Assembly (NCBI RefSeq): GCF_030272615.1
Contig: NC_081406.1
Location: forward strand, 234,226,396-234,290,395
Source: Cryptomeria japonica
Lineage: Eukaryota; Streptophyta; Pinopsida; Cupressales; Cupressaceae
DNA length: 64,000 nucleotides
Direction of reading: 5' to 3'
The notes beneath the pieces are model-generated. The model made no database searches, was not told the DNA's origin, and was given only the letters and a program-made list of their open reading frames with translations. Of this stretch, positions 22,697-35,989 are shown in pieces. Made by a program: the position numbers and the translations under genes. Numbering within the stretch: position 1 is the stretch's first letter; each line of letters begins with the position of its first letter.

Positions 22697-23817
22697 TTCA
22701 CCATGAGTCTTAAATATATATAGAGACTACCCAATTTATTGCCCTTGGCAATCAACATGGTTTCATGGGTTACCTTCCAAGTATCTGAAAGAAAATTCAC
22801 ATTAAATCCTTGTTCGAAGAGCTCACCAACAGATATCAAATTTTGTTTCAATTTTGGGACATGACAAACATCTTTGAGCAGCCATGTTTTACCACCTTCT
22901 ATTGGCAGCAAAACATCACCCTTTCCTATAATTTCGCAAGATTTGTTATCTCCTAAGAAAACATTTCCAAACTGACCTTCTTTGTAGTTTATGAACACTT
23001 CAAGGCATGAAGTAGGGTGATGGGATGCACTGGAATCAAGTACCCATGAATCCGGAGTAGTGTCAACTGTTGAAAGGATTAAAACACTATCATCCTTGTC
23101 GTAGACGGTATTTGCTTCACTATCTCGCACCTTCTCTTGCGCCTTATTGTAATTTCTACAATTCTTCTTGACATGACTAGATTTACCACAAAACCAGCAA
23201 TCACCATTTCTTTTTCTAGACTTCGATCTTCTTGTTGATTTTGATCTTCTATGATGATTATTTCTGCCTTTATTGTGGCTCCTACCTCTATTTTTAGTGT
23301 TTACTACCATTTCTTCACTCTTTCTTCTCAAATCTTCACTGAGAAGAGTAGCCGCTACATCATTAAAAACTAACTTATTCTTGTCGGATACCATGCTAAT
23401 AGCTATTACAACACCATCCCAGCTGCTTGGTAAAGAGCATAACAAATAGACAACCTTTCTCTCATCATCTTGTGTCATTCGCACAGATGTTTCTTGACTG
23501 ATCAATGTATTAAATTCATTGATGTGATTTTCCATTGCACAACCTTCCTTCATCTTAATTTTATACAACTTATTCATGATAAACACTTTATTTGCAGCCA
23601 ACACCATTTCATACATGGCTGTTAATTTATCCCATACATCTTCTGTTGTTGCTTCACCTGTGACAATGAAGAGGACATTATTGGATAGCGAGAGAAAAAT
23701 TGTTGCTCTTTCCTTCTTGTCTAATTTTTCCCACTCTTCATCAACCATCGTGGATGGATTCTTCACTTTCTCTTCAAGCGCAAGTGAAAGGTCTTGCTTT
23801 ATTAGGAAGGACTCCAT
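22570..23817 (-). mobile_element. Copia A gag and protease part (fossil)
   Basis: A long open stretch (415 codons) begins MESFLIKQDLSLALEEKV. It holds the Copia gag (UBN2-like) domain with the DVWDKLTAMYE and VYLLCSLPSSWD landmarks, a basic Arg/Ser/Lys stretch, a CCHC zinc knuckle (CWFCGKSSHVKKNC) and the start of the aspartic protease region (SWVLDSSASHH). It belongs to a broken element. Confidence 0.85.
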
Positions 23818-23937
23818 CTACACCTTCCATAACCCAAAGTTCTCACTGGAGAACTTCTCTATCTTTGTTTCTTCCATGATTACGGAATTTCAACCACCGA
23901 AATCTCAACATCGATCTAACCTCACTCTGATACCAAT

Positions 23938-24236
23938 TGTTAGGATTAAAAGTGAATTTAAAGTGCAGAAATTAAACAGAGAATTCAAAAACGAAGACAA
24001 CAGAAACATGCAATTTATCGTGGTTTGGCAATTTGCCTACATCCACACTTAAAGCAAGGGATTCATTTTATTATGATCACAAATTTGGTTATACATACAC
24101 AACAACTTGGCTTCACACAAAAATTGAACATAAATGATATTCAAAACACACCTCTTTAAAAGAGCTACGAAAGAGAAGTGGAAAAGCCAAAGGTTTGGTG
24201 GGAACTTAAGAAGTCCATTGGACTTCACTTCCAACA
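23938..24236 (-). repeat. 5' LTR of Copia A
   Basis: A 299-bp repeat beginning tgttaggatt and ending cttccaaca on the top strand. Its inner part matches 19,113-19,344. The primer-binding site (tggtatcagag on the minus strand) lies at 23,925-23,935, two bases inside it. Confidence 0.85.
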
Positions 24237-25261
24237 CTGTACTATTATTGATTTTTAATTTGATTAATAAATGCAATATAAAACAAACCCTAAATAGACA
24301 TTGCCATCACTAAGAAGATAAAATATAGGTGGTAGTCATGGTGAAAATGAGAATATACTTGTCTGTTCCACCTATGCTAAGGTGTTTCGAAGAATGCTTG
24401 ATTCGTCTATATAACTCTCTTCCCCTCTTAACATGGTCGAGAGCATTAAGAATGCTAGACTTGAGTAGGTAATCCACCGAGATATGTTTTTAGAGAATCC
24501 ACAGAACATTGCAAGTGTACTATGTGAGATGATGTTTAGCCTTTCAGTGTAAAATCGAGCATTTTTTTCTTTTTTTCTAAAGATATGAATCTATGGATCA
24601 TCGTAGGCGGAGGTCCGTGGTTTGATTTTCGCTAGCTTGAGCCAAATTTAGGTAAAAGATTCATTCTACTAGACGAATGGAAATTATTGTGGATTTTATA
24701 TGGATGGTAGTAAAATATACCTTAAACTAATTTAGGATTTTACTTAGATAACTAAATATGTACACTAGTTAGATTTAAATTAAGAAGTTCAAATATGAAA
24801 TTTTATGAAAAATATGACATTTTATTGTGATTGATATTTGAAACTATAAATACGGAATCATATCTATGTTGTGGAGTTCGTGACAAATGCTATCTTAAGA
24901 TCTCATTTGATATAAGAATAGGTCAAACCAACAACATTGTCAATGGACACATTTTAATTTTGTGATCTAATCTAACGATCGTTGATAAATATTCTATTGA
25001 TGCAACATGTTAGGTTTCTTATGTTCAGTACTTTTATTTGTATTCTATGAAACTTCCTACAAAGCAACTTCTAAGATAGGTTAGACTTTAAAGTAGCAAA
25101 CATGAGATTTATCATTAAATGGAATAAAAAAAATATAGCTTATGATAGAGAGATCATCTCCTCTTTTTCTTTGAAATCTGCTAAACTTAAGATGCTATTC
25201 TCTTATAGATCCCACAACAATCAAATCTAAACATATTCATAATAGTATTAAAACACCAAAT
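24237..25261. other. AT-rich spacer, nothing recognised
   Basis: No coding ORF or RNA gene recognised. Confidence 0.5.
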
Positions 25262-25560
25262 ATCTATCAGGATGAAACAAAATTTGAATTGCGGTCTCTC
25301 GCCCGCTTCCCTGCCCATGCTGCTTTTGATGGGTGTTGCAAAGGGGGTCCCCTTATGGGAGTCCCCATCTCATGGGACCTATGAACATGTGATCTCTGAT
25401 ATTTTTTCTGGGCACTTTCAAAAAGTTGACTCTTTGGTCGAGGAAAATGTCCTACCTCCTTGCTTGCCTCTGTACCATCTCGATTCATTTTTCATTTGTG
25501 AGGAACATTCTAGGTTTCATGGAGAAATAACTTGGCAAAAGCTCTGCTAAAATGGGTAAA

Positions 25561-26330
25561 TCCCCTAACCATTCAACTCTCCAGATCAAGTTTTTGGTGA
25601 AGGACCGACAAGTGGAGATTCCAGATGTGCTGTTGAATACAACTATTGTTGAGCTCAACCTCTCACTTGTTGCTAAGTTTCTAGCCTTCTGAGATTCTAT
25701 CGATCTGGTAAGGAAATAGGCTATAGGTGGATGAAAACTAAAAGGTAGCATATCTATCAATGCCATGGCAAACAATCTCTTTCTCTTCAGTTTTATTAAC
25801 CAAGAGGATATGGTTAAAATCCTTATGGAGGGGTTGTGGTCTTATGGTAGTAACAATTTTTATTCTTGTGCAAGTGGAATCCTAGCCTTGACACCTAGAA
25901 GGATCTAGGGGTGGTTGCTCCTACTTGCATCGACCTCCTTGGGTTACCCTTGGAATTATGGAATCTGGGGATTTTTAAAAGGATTGTTTGCTCCTTTGGC
26001 AAATTCTTGGCTGTGGACAGAGTTTTGCAATATAGGTATAGGTTCCTCTTTGCTAGAATTTGTGTTAATGTGGCCATTAACATTGTGTTTTTGACTCAAG
26101 TGACGCTCTTGTCCAGACTTGACACTTGGGTCCAACCCATTGAGTATGAAACCACTAAAAACTTTTTCTAATCTTGTAGGAGATATGGTCATGTCAACTC
26201 TAAATGTAAGAAACATCCTGCTACAAAACAACAGATGCACAATGCCCCCGTTACACATGTTGCTGATAAACAAAGGACTCACATCACTCATCCAGATATT
26301 ACAAACAACAAATGCCCAATGCCCTTTTTA
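25561..26330 (+). pseudogene. LINE B ORF1 (DUF4283 plus zinc knuckle)
   Basis: Nucleic-acid-binding ORF1 protein of plant L1 LINEs. Landmarks are IPDVLLNTTIVELNLSLVAK, then WKLKG-like text, NLFLFSFINQEDMVKILMEG, the APTCIDLLGLPLELWN stretch, and CRRYGHVNSKCKK as a single CCHC-type knuckle. These match the DUF4283 domain followed by its zinc knuckle. Several stops and frame changes break it. Clear text ends near 26,330. Confidence 0.7.
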
Positions 26331-27469
26331 GAGTGCTATCTTTTGATAAAGATTTTAAGAATAAACAATAGTTTTTTAAAACTTCAATACACCCTACAAT
26401 GACTACGTGAATTTGTATCAAATATATATTGATAATAAAATAAATCAAAGCAAAATACATAATGCATGAATTCTTTGTCACCAATAAAATATTCCATAAA
26501 GTTCTCATGTTATCATAATATCCTTTCTTCTTACTATACAAAAATTGGTATCTAATAACCTCACTATAATCTCTAGGAAGATATACTTTGATGAATGGTC
26601 TCATAGCTCTTGTACATCCTTTAAAAACTTATTTTTCTTGGATAATGGTGAATAATTACAAACTCCAATAAACATCATCTATTGTACCTCTTTTACTTGA
26701 GCTCCACATGCATGTCCTTACATGGGAGGAAGATGTTTATAGAAAAATACCATACAACCATTTCAAACCTCTCTTTTGTTGATTTGAGATGCAACAAAAT
26801 CTTTTCTAATCTATATATATCTTTTATAGCTTCTAAAACTAAAAACTAGTGAAGAACAAATATTATATGCACTTTCTATTGTTGAAAATAGATATAATGA
26901 TGTTAGATCTCAACATCATCTCACTAGTATCTCTCTTTTATCATCTTGGTAGCCTTATATACAACATGAAAGCATCCATACTAAGGAAAAAGAGACCCAA
27001 TAGTGACGAAAACCTAAATCTTCAACCTATTTACCTATGAGTATCCAACTCTTCTTGAAAACACCCTTTTATGTCTATACAAGTGTTTTCTAACAAAACT
27101 AACATAGATATTTCACAAGTTGCTATAATATTTATGGGGTAAAATATGTAACCTATAAATTTAATGTGGACAAAATACATGTATTTTCATTTTACCTTGG
27201 AGGGACATTTCAAAACTTTAGAATGTAGGACTAAACATATGACCTTAGAACTAAGAAAAGCGTACTAATAAAGACTATTAAAATAGCCATTTAATGCTAA
27301 AGGAAAACATAGGCTAGAAATTTTTATGGACTCTATGGGTGTTTTTCCTACTAAAATAGAAAATATTAGTATCCTTTGACAATCTATTTGGAAAATGAGT
27401 CAGGAAGACGTAAGAAAACTAAATTTAGATAAAAATAAACTTTATAACAAATTGTTAACACCTCTTTAA
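26331..27469. other. Unrecognised stretch in LINE B in place of ORF2 N-half
   Basis: AT-rich sequence with no RT or endonuclease motif, where a LINE would carry both. It may be an inserted element that is not recognisable, or host sequence joining two LINE fragments. Confidence 0.4.
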
Positions 27470-27865
27470 CAATTAGGTCTAGCTAGTATTGGTGGTCTCA
27501 TTAGGGACACTTAAGGTAATATGGTTAACCTTGGTACCCAAACCTCAAGTTTAGCAGAAGTGGCAACAACCTTTTATGGTATCTATTTATAAAGGGATGC
27601 AGAGAGCCATTATTGAGGGTGATTCAAAAATTGTGCTTATGATGCTTTGTGGAGAAGCTATTCTTGGTTGTATAATAAAGAATCTCATCAATAAATGTCA
27701 ATTTATCCTACCTATCTTTGGCTACATAGGACTTACCCACACTATTTGAGAGGAAAACAAATATGCAAATAGGCTCTAGCCAATTTGGGTTCTTTCACTA
27801 AGTCCATTGAAATGTGCACTACCTTTCACAACCTTCCTAGATATGGTTGTGTCATGATCTAGGAT
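27470..27865 (+). pseudogene. LINE B RNase H domain
   Basis: The text LASIGGLIRDT followed by GNMVNLGTQTSSLAEVAT corresponds to GxGGLIRDxxGN...SxxAE in LINE RNase H, including the acidic residue of the AE pair. The first Asp-bearing strand is not clear. Stops interrupt it. Confidence 0.6.
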
Positions 27866-27964
27866 TTATTTTACAAATACCAGCATTTACTGTCCTTTCC
27901 TAGTTTAGATTTGTCTTAACCTTTTCTAGTCGCTATCACTATTTTTTTTGTGAACAAGTATACC

Positions 27965-29548
27965 ATGGGAGGTGATCTCATCTAGACTGAGTTGGGTAAC
28001 TATGATAATTTCAAGAAAAATGATATTTTTTGGTCTTTGATAGAGAATGGAAATCTTGCATTCTATATGGAGGGAATGAAAGGCTTTAATTATTCTCTTT
28101 CTGATAAGTTTTCTTAGTCCTAAGAAGATGGTAAACTCAGCATAGGGCGTGTGGCTTTCACTATCTTTATGGAGTCAGTAGCAACCACTACTTGGATTTT
28201 AGCTAAAAGGGGTATTACAAAGATCATTTCAAGAGATTCATGAGGGTCGGAGAGAGGACCCCTTGTATACACAATGGATTCAATAAGGAGGACATCCTAG
28301 ATTATTGGAAGAATGTTGTGTTGGTTCTTATGAAATATATGACCCTAGATGACAGGTATAAGAAATTTTGTTCCCAATGATTTCTTGGGTTAAATATTTT
28401 CATCCATGGTGTTAAAATGAACTTTTCCTACTCAATCTTTTCTTTCCTATCACAATTTTTAGCTATGGCTAAGCCTAAGGAAGTGCTTCCATTGCACTAG
28501 GGCTTAATTCTAAGGCTTTATAATTTCAACTTGGGCATTTCCCTTTCTAACAGGCCCTCTATAAATCCTTTTGGTCCCCTTCCTAAATCCACTATGGGCA
28601 TGGAGTTGTCCAATATCCTTAAGGCTAGTTGCAAAGGTTATTCTAATTCCATGATGACCATCCTCTAGACTAAAACTTTTACTTGATTTAACCCCTAATG
28701 CTCTCCAAAAAGGAAGAATATTGAATCACAAGCCCTATCCTAGAAGAAGAATCTTGACTAAGGGTCAATAATTGAAAAAGTTATCTGAGTATTCCTATTT
28801 CCTCTTGGTCTATAAGATCTTAATGGAGCCTTGACAACCCTAATATTGCTACAACAATCCCTAGATCCTTTATGTATTCGTTGGGTCCTCTTACACCCTT
28901 ATTTCGTCCTCCTGTTAGTGGGACATGTCTCAAGTTGATAAGAAAGTAAATGAATTTTGTGTTGTCTATAATAGATAAAATGCCATTATCCATTGGCTCC
29001 TGGCCTAGATCATTACCATCGAAATAAAAATTAACATACTAGAGGTATTGGTTGAGACAAATGGTAAGGCTTGTAGCTAGGTAGTTGAGGATAAAGATGA
29101 CATGATCTATTTGTTAGAAAATTATCTAGTAGAGAGGCTTCTGAAATGGGATACTATAAAAGAGAAAATCAAAGCCTTGAATGATAAGGTGGCTTAGGAA
29201 TAGGACATGAAGAAAATGTCTTGGGTGATTGTGGAATTACAAGTAAACTAGGATAATCTTAGAAGGAAACTAGAGGAGATGGTTGCATACAACAATGAAA
29301 TGGTATGCAAGAATTTGGATTCAATGATAGCCATCTAGGAAGAGCTCTAGAGGAGAAATCTGAAAAGGATGCGATCTATGGAGATTGTGATAGGTGCTAC
29401 AATTGAGTCGAATGGGACCATGGTCAAGGAAAAAATGGAGTACTCTACTACTTCATCGGGAAAAGGTCTCATCAAAAGGTTCTCTTTCCATGAGAGGATC
29501 AAGGAGCTTAGCCAAGATTGGCAAGTTATGAAAACCCCCACCATGTAG
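27965..29548 (+). pseudogene. LINE B downstream ORF ('ORF3'), unknown function
   Basis: Begins MGGDLI about 100 bp after RNase H. Recognisable blocks are GNLAFYMEGMKGFNYSLSDK, VAFTIFMESVATTTW, FNKEDILDYWKNVVLVLMKY followed by MTLDDRYKKFC, then LNIFIHGVKMNFSYSIFSFL and VLPLH..LILRLYNFNLG. The last 150 codons are a charged coiled coil with LKRKLEEM-type heptads, ending ELSQDWQVMKTPTM. It parallels LINE C block for block and LINE A in the core and tail. Stops and frame changes disable it. No function can be assigned. Confidence 0.6.
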
Positions 29549-29830
29549 ACCATCAGTTTGTGTCTTCTATAGGAAGTGTTGGTTTTTTGGTGTCAATCAT
29601 TTTTTAGTTTAGTGTTCTATTAGTTTTTGTTGATCTTCAGTTGGTTTCGGGTTCTTTTCAGTTAAATAGTCTTCATGTTTTGTTTTCTCATGCCTTGTGA
29701 GACCCATTTCTTTGCCATATGTTTCTATATAAGGGTTTGATCCCTTTCCCACTTTATTGAATCATAACACCTCTTCAATAGTGAATTAAACACTTCAATA
29801 AAACAAAAGATGTACTTCCATAATATAAAA
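29549..29830 (+). other. LINE B 3' tail with terminal hairpin
   Basis: A T-rich untranslated tail holds aagggtttgatccctt at 29,731-29,746, a perfect 5-bp stem (aaggg/ccctt) with a 6-base loop. LINE D has the same arms at 38,035-38,053. Such 3'-end hairpins can serve as RT recognition signals in some LINEs. That role here is inferred. Confidence 0.5.
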
Positions 29831-32800
29831 CAAAATTATGTATATATACACTTGAAATAGAAGTCACTAATGAATTTGTTAAGTAAAAGTTATTCAACAT
29901 GAAAAATGTATGCTACACTAGGCTAAGCAACTAGTAATATATCTCAAAAAAAACCATTGACTACTTTTATGAAATAATTTTATTTCTTGATCAACTTAAG
30001 ATGTTTCACATGTTTACAAGTAGTCAAAGGGGGATGAGTCACATATAGATACTTTTTTTTTTTAATAGAAGATGATCTAAAATAGATTTTAAATTAACCA
30101 AGATCAACCCCTTCCAAAAGAAGAGCCAAACTACCTAGGTTATATTCCTTTCATGCAAAGATGATTGACTGATTGATATGTAATCTAATTAGGTCCTAAA
30201 AATATACAAGATATACTCAATGAGATGATAGAATATGCATATATGCACACAAAAGGACAATATATATCTATAAAATTAGAAATGAGATGCATAGGTGCAT
30301 CTATCACTAAAACAAAAAGGTTAAGTTATATATGGCTCTATTTTTGGTGTTGGACTATCCTAAATCTATGTAGTCCAAATTTCTATCTAGATATATGATC
30401 AATAGGCTCAAAAATTATATCTTTGAAATTTGTGCTGAAATTGATAGGAAATGGGTGCTAGGAACCCCTATCTTGGTATCTTCTCCAAAATTTAGGATGA
30501 AAATTAATGTCAGTCTTGACTGAATTTTTATGTACCTTTTCTCTAGTATAAAATTGTAGATCTTCACCACTACAAACACAAAGAGACGAAAAAAATGGTT
30601 GACTATATAGGAGCATGACTTAGTAAAGCACCTTATTGAGTATTCCTACCTACATAAATAATAGTTTTGAAAAATAATAAAAGTATATGATCAGTGCATT
30701 AGGTGTGTCTAATATTAAGGTGATAAATGAAAAAATGCATTAATGTAATGTATAAAATTGTAGTCAAGAATGTTAGTGTGGATTCCTAGATAATTCAAAA
30801 AAAAGGTGGTGTAAATTCCAATCCATGAGAACATATTATGATCAAGTGAAACAAACAGTTGTAATTTAGATCATGAAATCAAAACTAAAAAAATTAAGAA
30901 TAAAATAAGGACCATACCAAATCCTTGAGGAGAGATACAAGATGATCATAAGATAGTAGTCCCCCTCATTCTTAAACATCCATATAGCTTCAATCATCTT
31001 TTAATAATGTCAAAATATTAATATAAATAACTTGTTCACAAATTTTCATGTGATACTTTACAATTGTATTTAGTTGAGTGATAACTATCAAGGATAAATT
31101 ATCTATAAAGCCCATTCCACCCAAAATATGCCCTTTGAAGGGGGAACTAAAATATTAGATCTTGTGACATGGGACATAAACTTAGTTTTATTATTTGACA
31201 ATAATTTTAGTGTACAATTAATATTGATGTTCTAAGGCTATCATTAGACACGTATCTTAATTTTGTGTCAATTCAAGGATAGAAATGGTCCTAGAATGAT
31301 TTATGGGAATGAAAACCAAATAAAGTACTAAGAAGAGTTTGAAATTGGGCTTGCACTATTACGATGCATAATTTATGATAGTACATTTATCCATACTTTA
31401 GAGGTCATATGAGACTATGTGAATATATAAGATAAAGTATAATGATAAAGAAAAAGAATACAAGTCCTATCAAAGAAACTATATGAAGTCAAATCCTAAG
31501 AATGAAATTTTTAGAAGAAAAAGAAAAGATTCTAAATAAAATAGCTGCTCATTAAATGAGTATGATCAATGTACCCTTGTAATTGAATGGGAAAATAGGA
31601 ATCCATATTCAAGGTGATGAAAATCCTAGATGGCTATGAAGAAAATGTGAATTCCAAGAAGAAGAGGTTGATCTAGAGGAAGAGCTGTATTATGACAACA
31701 AATAAACTCAAAGAATTAAGAAATGGATTATGGAAGACATTAATGATTAAATTTTTACTAACTTAATAAATGAGAATAATTGTTCATTAATTTTATTTAT
31801 GGTATAGAATCGAGATGGATATCCAAAAACTTAGCAATTTGAAATAGGAAGTTTGATCTAATAAGAGGGGAAATTTAAGGACCTATATTTTTGTGTTTTG
31901 GTTACTAATTCTCATGTTCAGTTTCCTTGATAGCATGACTCTTATCTAATCAACTTGAACTGTTAGCTTCTAAAATCTTTACCTAATTTCAATCTTGTTG
32001 TATTTGATATTTGTAGTATTACATGTAAAGTAGGCTGTGTTGTAATCAGAGGAAAACATTAATTATGTAGATGAATTAATTAATGATTCATGTATGAATT
32101 TCATATAATTTCTTGTTTTAAACATCATCAATAAGATCGATCTAATAGAAGTGTAGTAAAAGAAATTAAATACCCATTATCATATATTATGAGACTAAAT
32201 CATGCTAATAATATGAGAAGTCCATATACTTTTCGAACATGTTTTATGCTATATTTTCATGCATTTGGATGGTAGTAATTTTTAACGAGATAGATATTAT
32301 CTAGTCATTACATGTAATTAAAAATGTAATATGAAATATTTCATAGCTCAAGACTCTAATTTCCAATGCGAGATGAGATCATGCAAGTGATGAATGTTAA
32401 AACATATGAGGTAAAAAGCTTAGTGATTAAGTTGTTATAAAATTATGATTTTTATTTCAATGATATAAATCACAATGAACTAAAAACATTAGTAAGCATA
32501 TAATTGTACACAAAATGTAGAGGTAGAAAATGGGGAGAAGTCCTCAAGCCCCTAGTCATCGCACTCCACATGGTGAAAGTAATGTAATTTATTATATTAA
32601 TATTGCTTGAAACATTATTTTGTAATGTTTATTGTGAATTTAAAATTTACACTATTATCTACACATCCCCTAATGTCCCGGGTAAAAGAACAAAATTGTG
32701 TCACATTTTAGGACAACTTATCAGCACAAGTGAATTTGAGTAATTCTAACTAAAAATTAATTTTAGTTAAACATATGGTCTATAGAGATTCATTATAGCT

Positions 32801-35779
32801 ATCTTATATATGAGCCACAACTTTTCAAGTTGGAATTGTCTACTAAATGTATATTTTATACCACCTTGGTTCCAACTATCAATTTTTATTTTTATTTTTT
32901 AATAACTCAATGCTTCAACAACTCCTACTCTTATAATTATTATTTTTTTTAATGTAAAAATACCCTTCTATAGATCTATAAGTGAATTTTTCAAAATATG
33001 TATTTTTAATATTTTAATTATTTTTATATTTTATATTTTATTTTTATTGAAAGTAGGTCATCAACACTAAAATATAAGGTTGATCATCTTGTAAAGGAAA
33101 AATACTAAAATTTATTTAAAAATTTTGACAAAAATAAATGCACTAAAGAAAAGAGTCTATGTCAAGATGATATAATTATTTTCTAATTTGGATAAATAAT
33201 TAAGAAAAAAGGTGATGACAAATGGAAAGAGGTATATTTCAGTACACTCAACTTATCAAATTTGTTGAATAGTATATATACATAAAAAATAGTTAAAACA
33301 TATTTTTGTTCTAAAGTTTTAAGCTATCAATACACATAAAACAATTGAAGAAAAAAAAGATAAAATTGACTATATAAAGTGTGAAGCCTCATGTAAATTT
33401 TAGTATTTTATCAACATTCAAATTATAGTGTTTACTTTATACGAAAGTATATTCAAATAATTTTTATTTTTTATTGTTTTTAAATTACAAACATAAAATA
33501 CACAAAAAAATATACATTTTATTAGTTTACATCATTTCAAAATTGAAGACATATATTTCTTTTTCTATTGATTCAATATAAAAAGTTAAATCAGCATTGG
33601 CTATTTCCTTTATAAAATTGTGACACAACTTGTGCTTCTACCCTCCTATGTCATAGTCCACTAAGGGTTAGGCTTATTATAAGGGGCATAAACCATTAAA
33701 CAAAAGAAAATTAAACCGTCTTTAATGTGAATTTTTTAAAGTGAAAAATTTGTACATAGTAAGGAAAATTTTATGGAATAAAGGAAAGAGATAGGTAACC
33801 CACTTGAAATGAAAGAGGAGAGAATATATTTAAAGTATTTGTTGGGAAGGGGAGGATTTATGATCTTCATTTTTTCAATTCACATTGGCTATCTAGAGAG
33901 GAAGGGAGCTAGGTGAAGTGTCTTCATGTCTTTTCATGTGTTTCCTTGTCTTTTTTCCTTATGAAATGAGAGCTATTGGATATAATTGAAAATATCCTAA
34001 ACGTATATGTAGCAATGATTTACTTTGTACATCTAACCTAGAGAGAGAATTTAGACATTAGAATATTGATATATCCTCTAAGATATTTCATTATATTGAA
34101 GAGGGTTAGACTATGATCATAAAATCCAACTAAATAATCCTATTCTATTTATATTACTTTTGATGGCTAGGTGATTCTAATGATTTTGCCATGATAAAGA
34201 AATTTACTCATCTTTATTCTTATAGAAAGATAAAATTGTACTCTATATATATAGAAGATAGACAAATAAATAACTAAAATAAAAGGGTGAGTACTATGAT
34301 GGATTTGTTCATTAATATTATAGGTTATAGGTACCCTCTATGTAAAATTGAAAGTTATCCTTCATTATAAATATTTTTTCCAGAAAGAAATACATACTAT
34401 ACTCATGTTATAGGTTCAAGAAATAATCTATGGCTCATTATTTGTATTCTTCTAAGAAAACATACAACCGAAAGGAGCATTTTTTCACTAGATTGTAGAA
34501 TAGGTAGGAAGGAAGGATATTGCACCACATTTGTTCAAACATGAAGGTAGCTTTGGACCTACCTTTGAGAGGGGCGAAAGCTACCTCCAATTGGACTTCA
34601 TAATGCTCAGATCTAGATAGAAGAAGAAATTGAGATGAGGAAGAACTATATTGTGAAATCCATGTTGGGCTAGAGAAAACCCCATCTAATCATTTAACAA
34701 TATACAAGAAAAATTTCCTTCTATTAGTACACGTAAGATTTCCATTGGACATAATCTAATTCTTAAGACCATTATTGGCCACAAAATCTTTATTTATATT
34801 TAATATTATAAAATTTTATTTAATTAATCTCCATTCATTTTTACTCCTCAAATTTCTATACTTGTTGCTATCTATATCTTTGGTTGGTATTTTGGTTTCA
34901 CATCAATTACCTATTCTCTATTATTAGAATGTGTAATAGATATTGGATAATTATTATTATATGATGACAAAATAAATGATAAAATGTAATAGAGAATTAT
35001 TAATAGGATAAAATGATAAATAAAATTTATTAATTAATATATCATATTTTGATAATTAATGCGATTATTAGGAGATGGTTACTCAACATATTCAACGTTT
35101 GTACTAGAATTTATAGTGTTACAACTAATGGGCCTCACATGTTCATAAGGTAACTAGATGCACATGGGGATGACTTAACACATAATATCATAGAATATGT
35201 ATTTCCTATGCTTGTAAATCCCTTTGAAAAAAATCAAGGGTTAAGTATTATTGAAGAAGTTAAATATCCATAATTAGAAAATCTGATTAGATAATTAGAA
35301 GTGTTAAAATTAGCTAGCAAAATTCAATAGAAAATCAGGAATAATATATAATTTCCCATAATCACACTGTCACATGATCATGGCTACTTCTTCAAGCCTC
35401 CAATAAAATTAACTTGTCTACCTTGAGGTTATTTGGTTGTAATATTGCTATTGTCGGGTAGGGTTGGCTACAAAATTGGGTTTTTAATATAAATAAAGTG
35501 TAGGAAGAATAGGAGATATTATTTTCGTTGTTGCATTTATAAAATATTGAGTTATTTTTTTCCTTTCCAGCCTCCACTCATTTGAATCTTATATGCATTA
35601 ATTTACTCTTTTTTCTCTTTTCACATCTTCTTTTCACCTCACAACAAAATATTACTAGAGATAGAGTAGCAATCATCCATTGAGTTGACCATTGTCATTC
35701 CTTTATGTCTTATAATATTTGGCTAACACCCTGCTAATAAACATTTCAAATTTTAATTACCTTTAACTTATATTATTTT
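29831..35779. other. Long AT-rich spacer, nothing recognised
   Basis: Nearly 6 kb of AT-rich sequence with no coding-like ORF, no LTR pair, no tRNA or rRNA and no recognisable transposon protein. It probably contains unrecognisably old repeats. Confidence 0.55.
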
Positions 35780-35989
35780 GATTAGATAAAAATGGGAGAG
35801 ACCCAAACCTTTACATAATAGTCATAGAGATAAAACTAGGTGTCTCATGAGGAGTGAGAGCATCAAAAAAATAAACCAACTAACAAAAAAAATTGAAAAC
35901 CAACTAATGACCAAAAATAGCTAACAATAGAGAACTAAACCAAACATTAAAAGACACCAAAAAGGGAACCAAAAATACCCATGAAAGAC

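Larger units (their letters stand above)
19113..24236 (-). mobile_element. Copia-type LTR retrotransposon fossil (Copia A)
   Basis: Minus-strand element bounded by LTRs, with parts in Copia order: gag, protease, integrase, reverse transcriptase, RNase H. The LTR at 23,938-24,236 is full (299 bp, tgttagg...ccaaca). Its partner at 19,113-19,344 is shorter and lacks the distal part. Comparison of the shared ~225 bp suggests divergence of very roughly 8-10% by eye, so it is moderately old. It is broken, with many breaks. Confidence 0.9.
25262..29830 (+). mobile_element. LINE B: ORF1, RNase H and extra ORF kept, RT lost
   Basis: LINE remains in the order ORF1 (about 25,560-26,330), an unrecognised stretch (26,331-27,469), RNase H (27,470-27,865), additional ORF (27,965-29,548) and a 3' tail to about 29,830 with a terminal hairpin. 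The endonuclease and RT, which would need about 3 kb, are gone, so an internal deletion or replacement has occurred. All parts carry stops and frame changes. Confidence 0.7.

Noticed and set aside
29831-35779. Possible matrix-attachment region or hidden gene in the long AT-rich spacer
   Set aside because: AT richness alone is not evidence; no ORF with coding character, splice-linked exons or RNA gene was seen.
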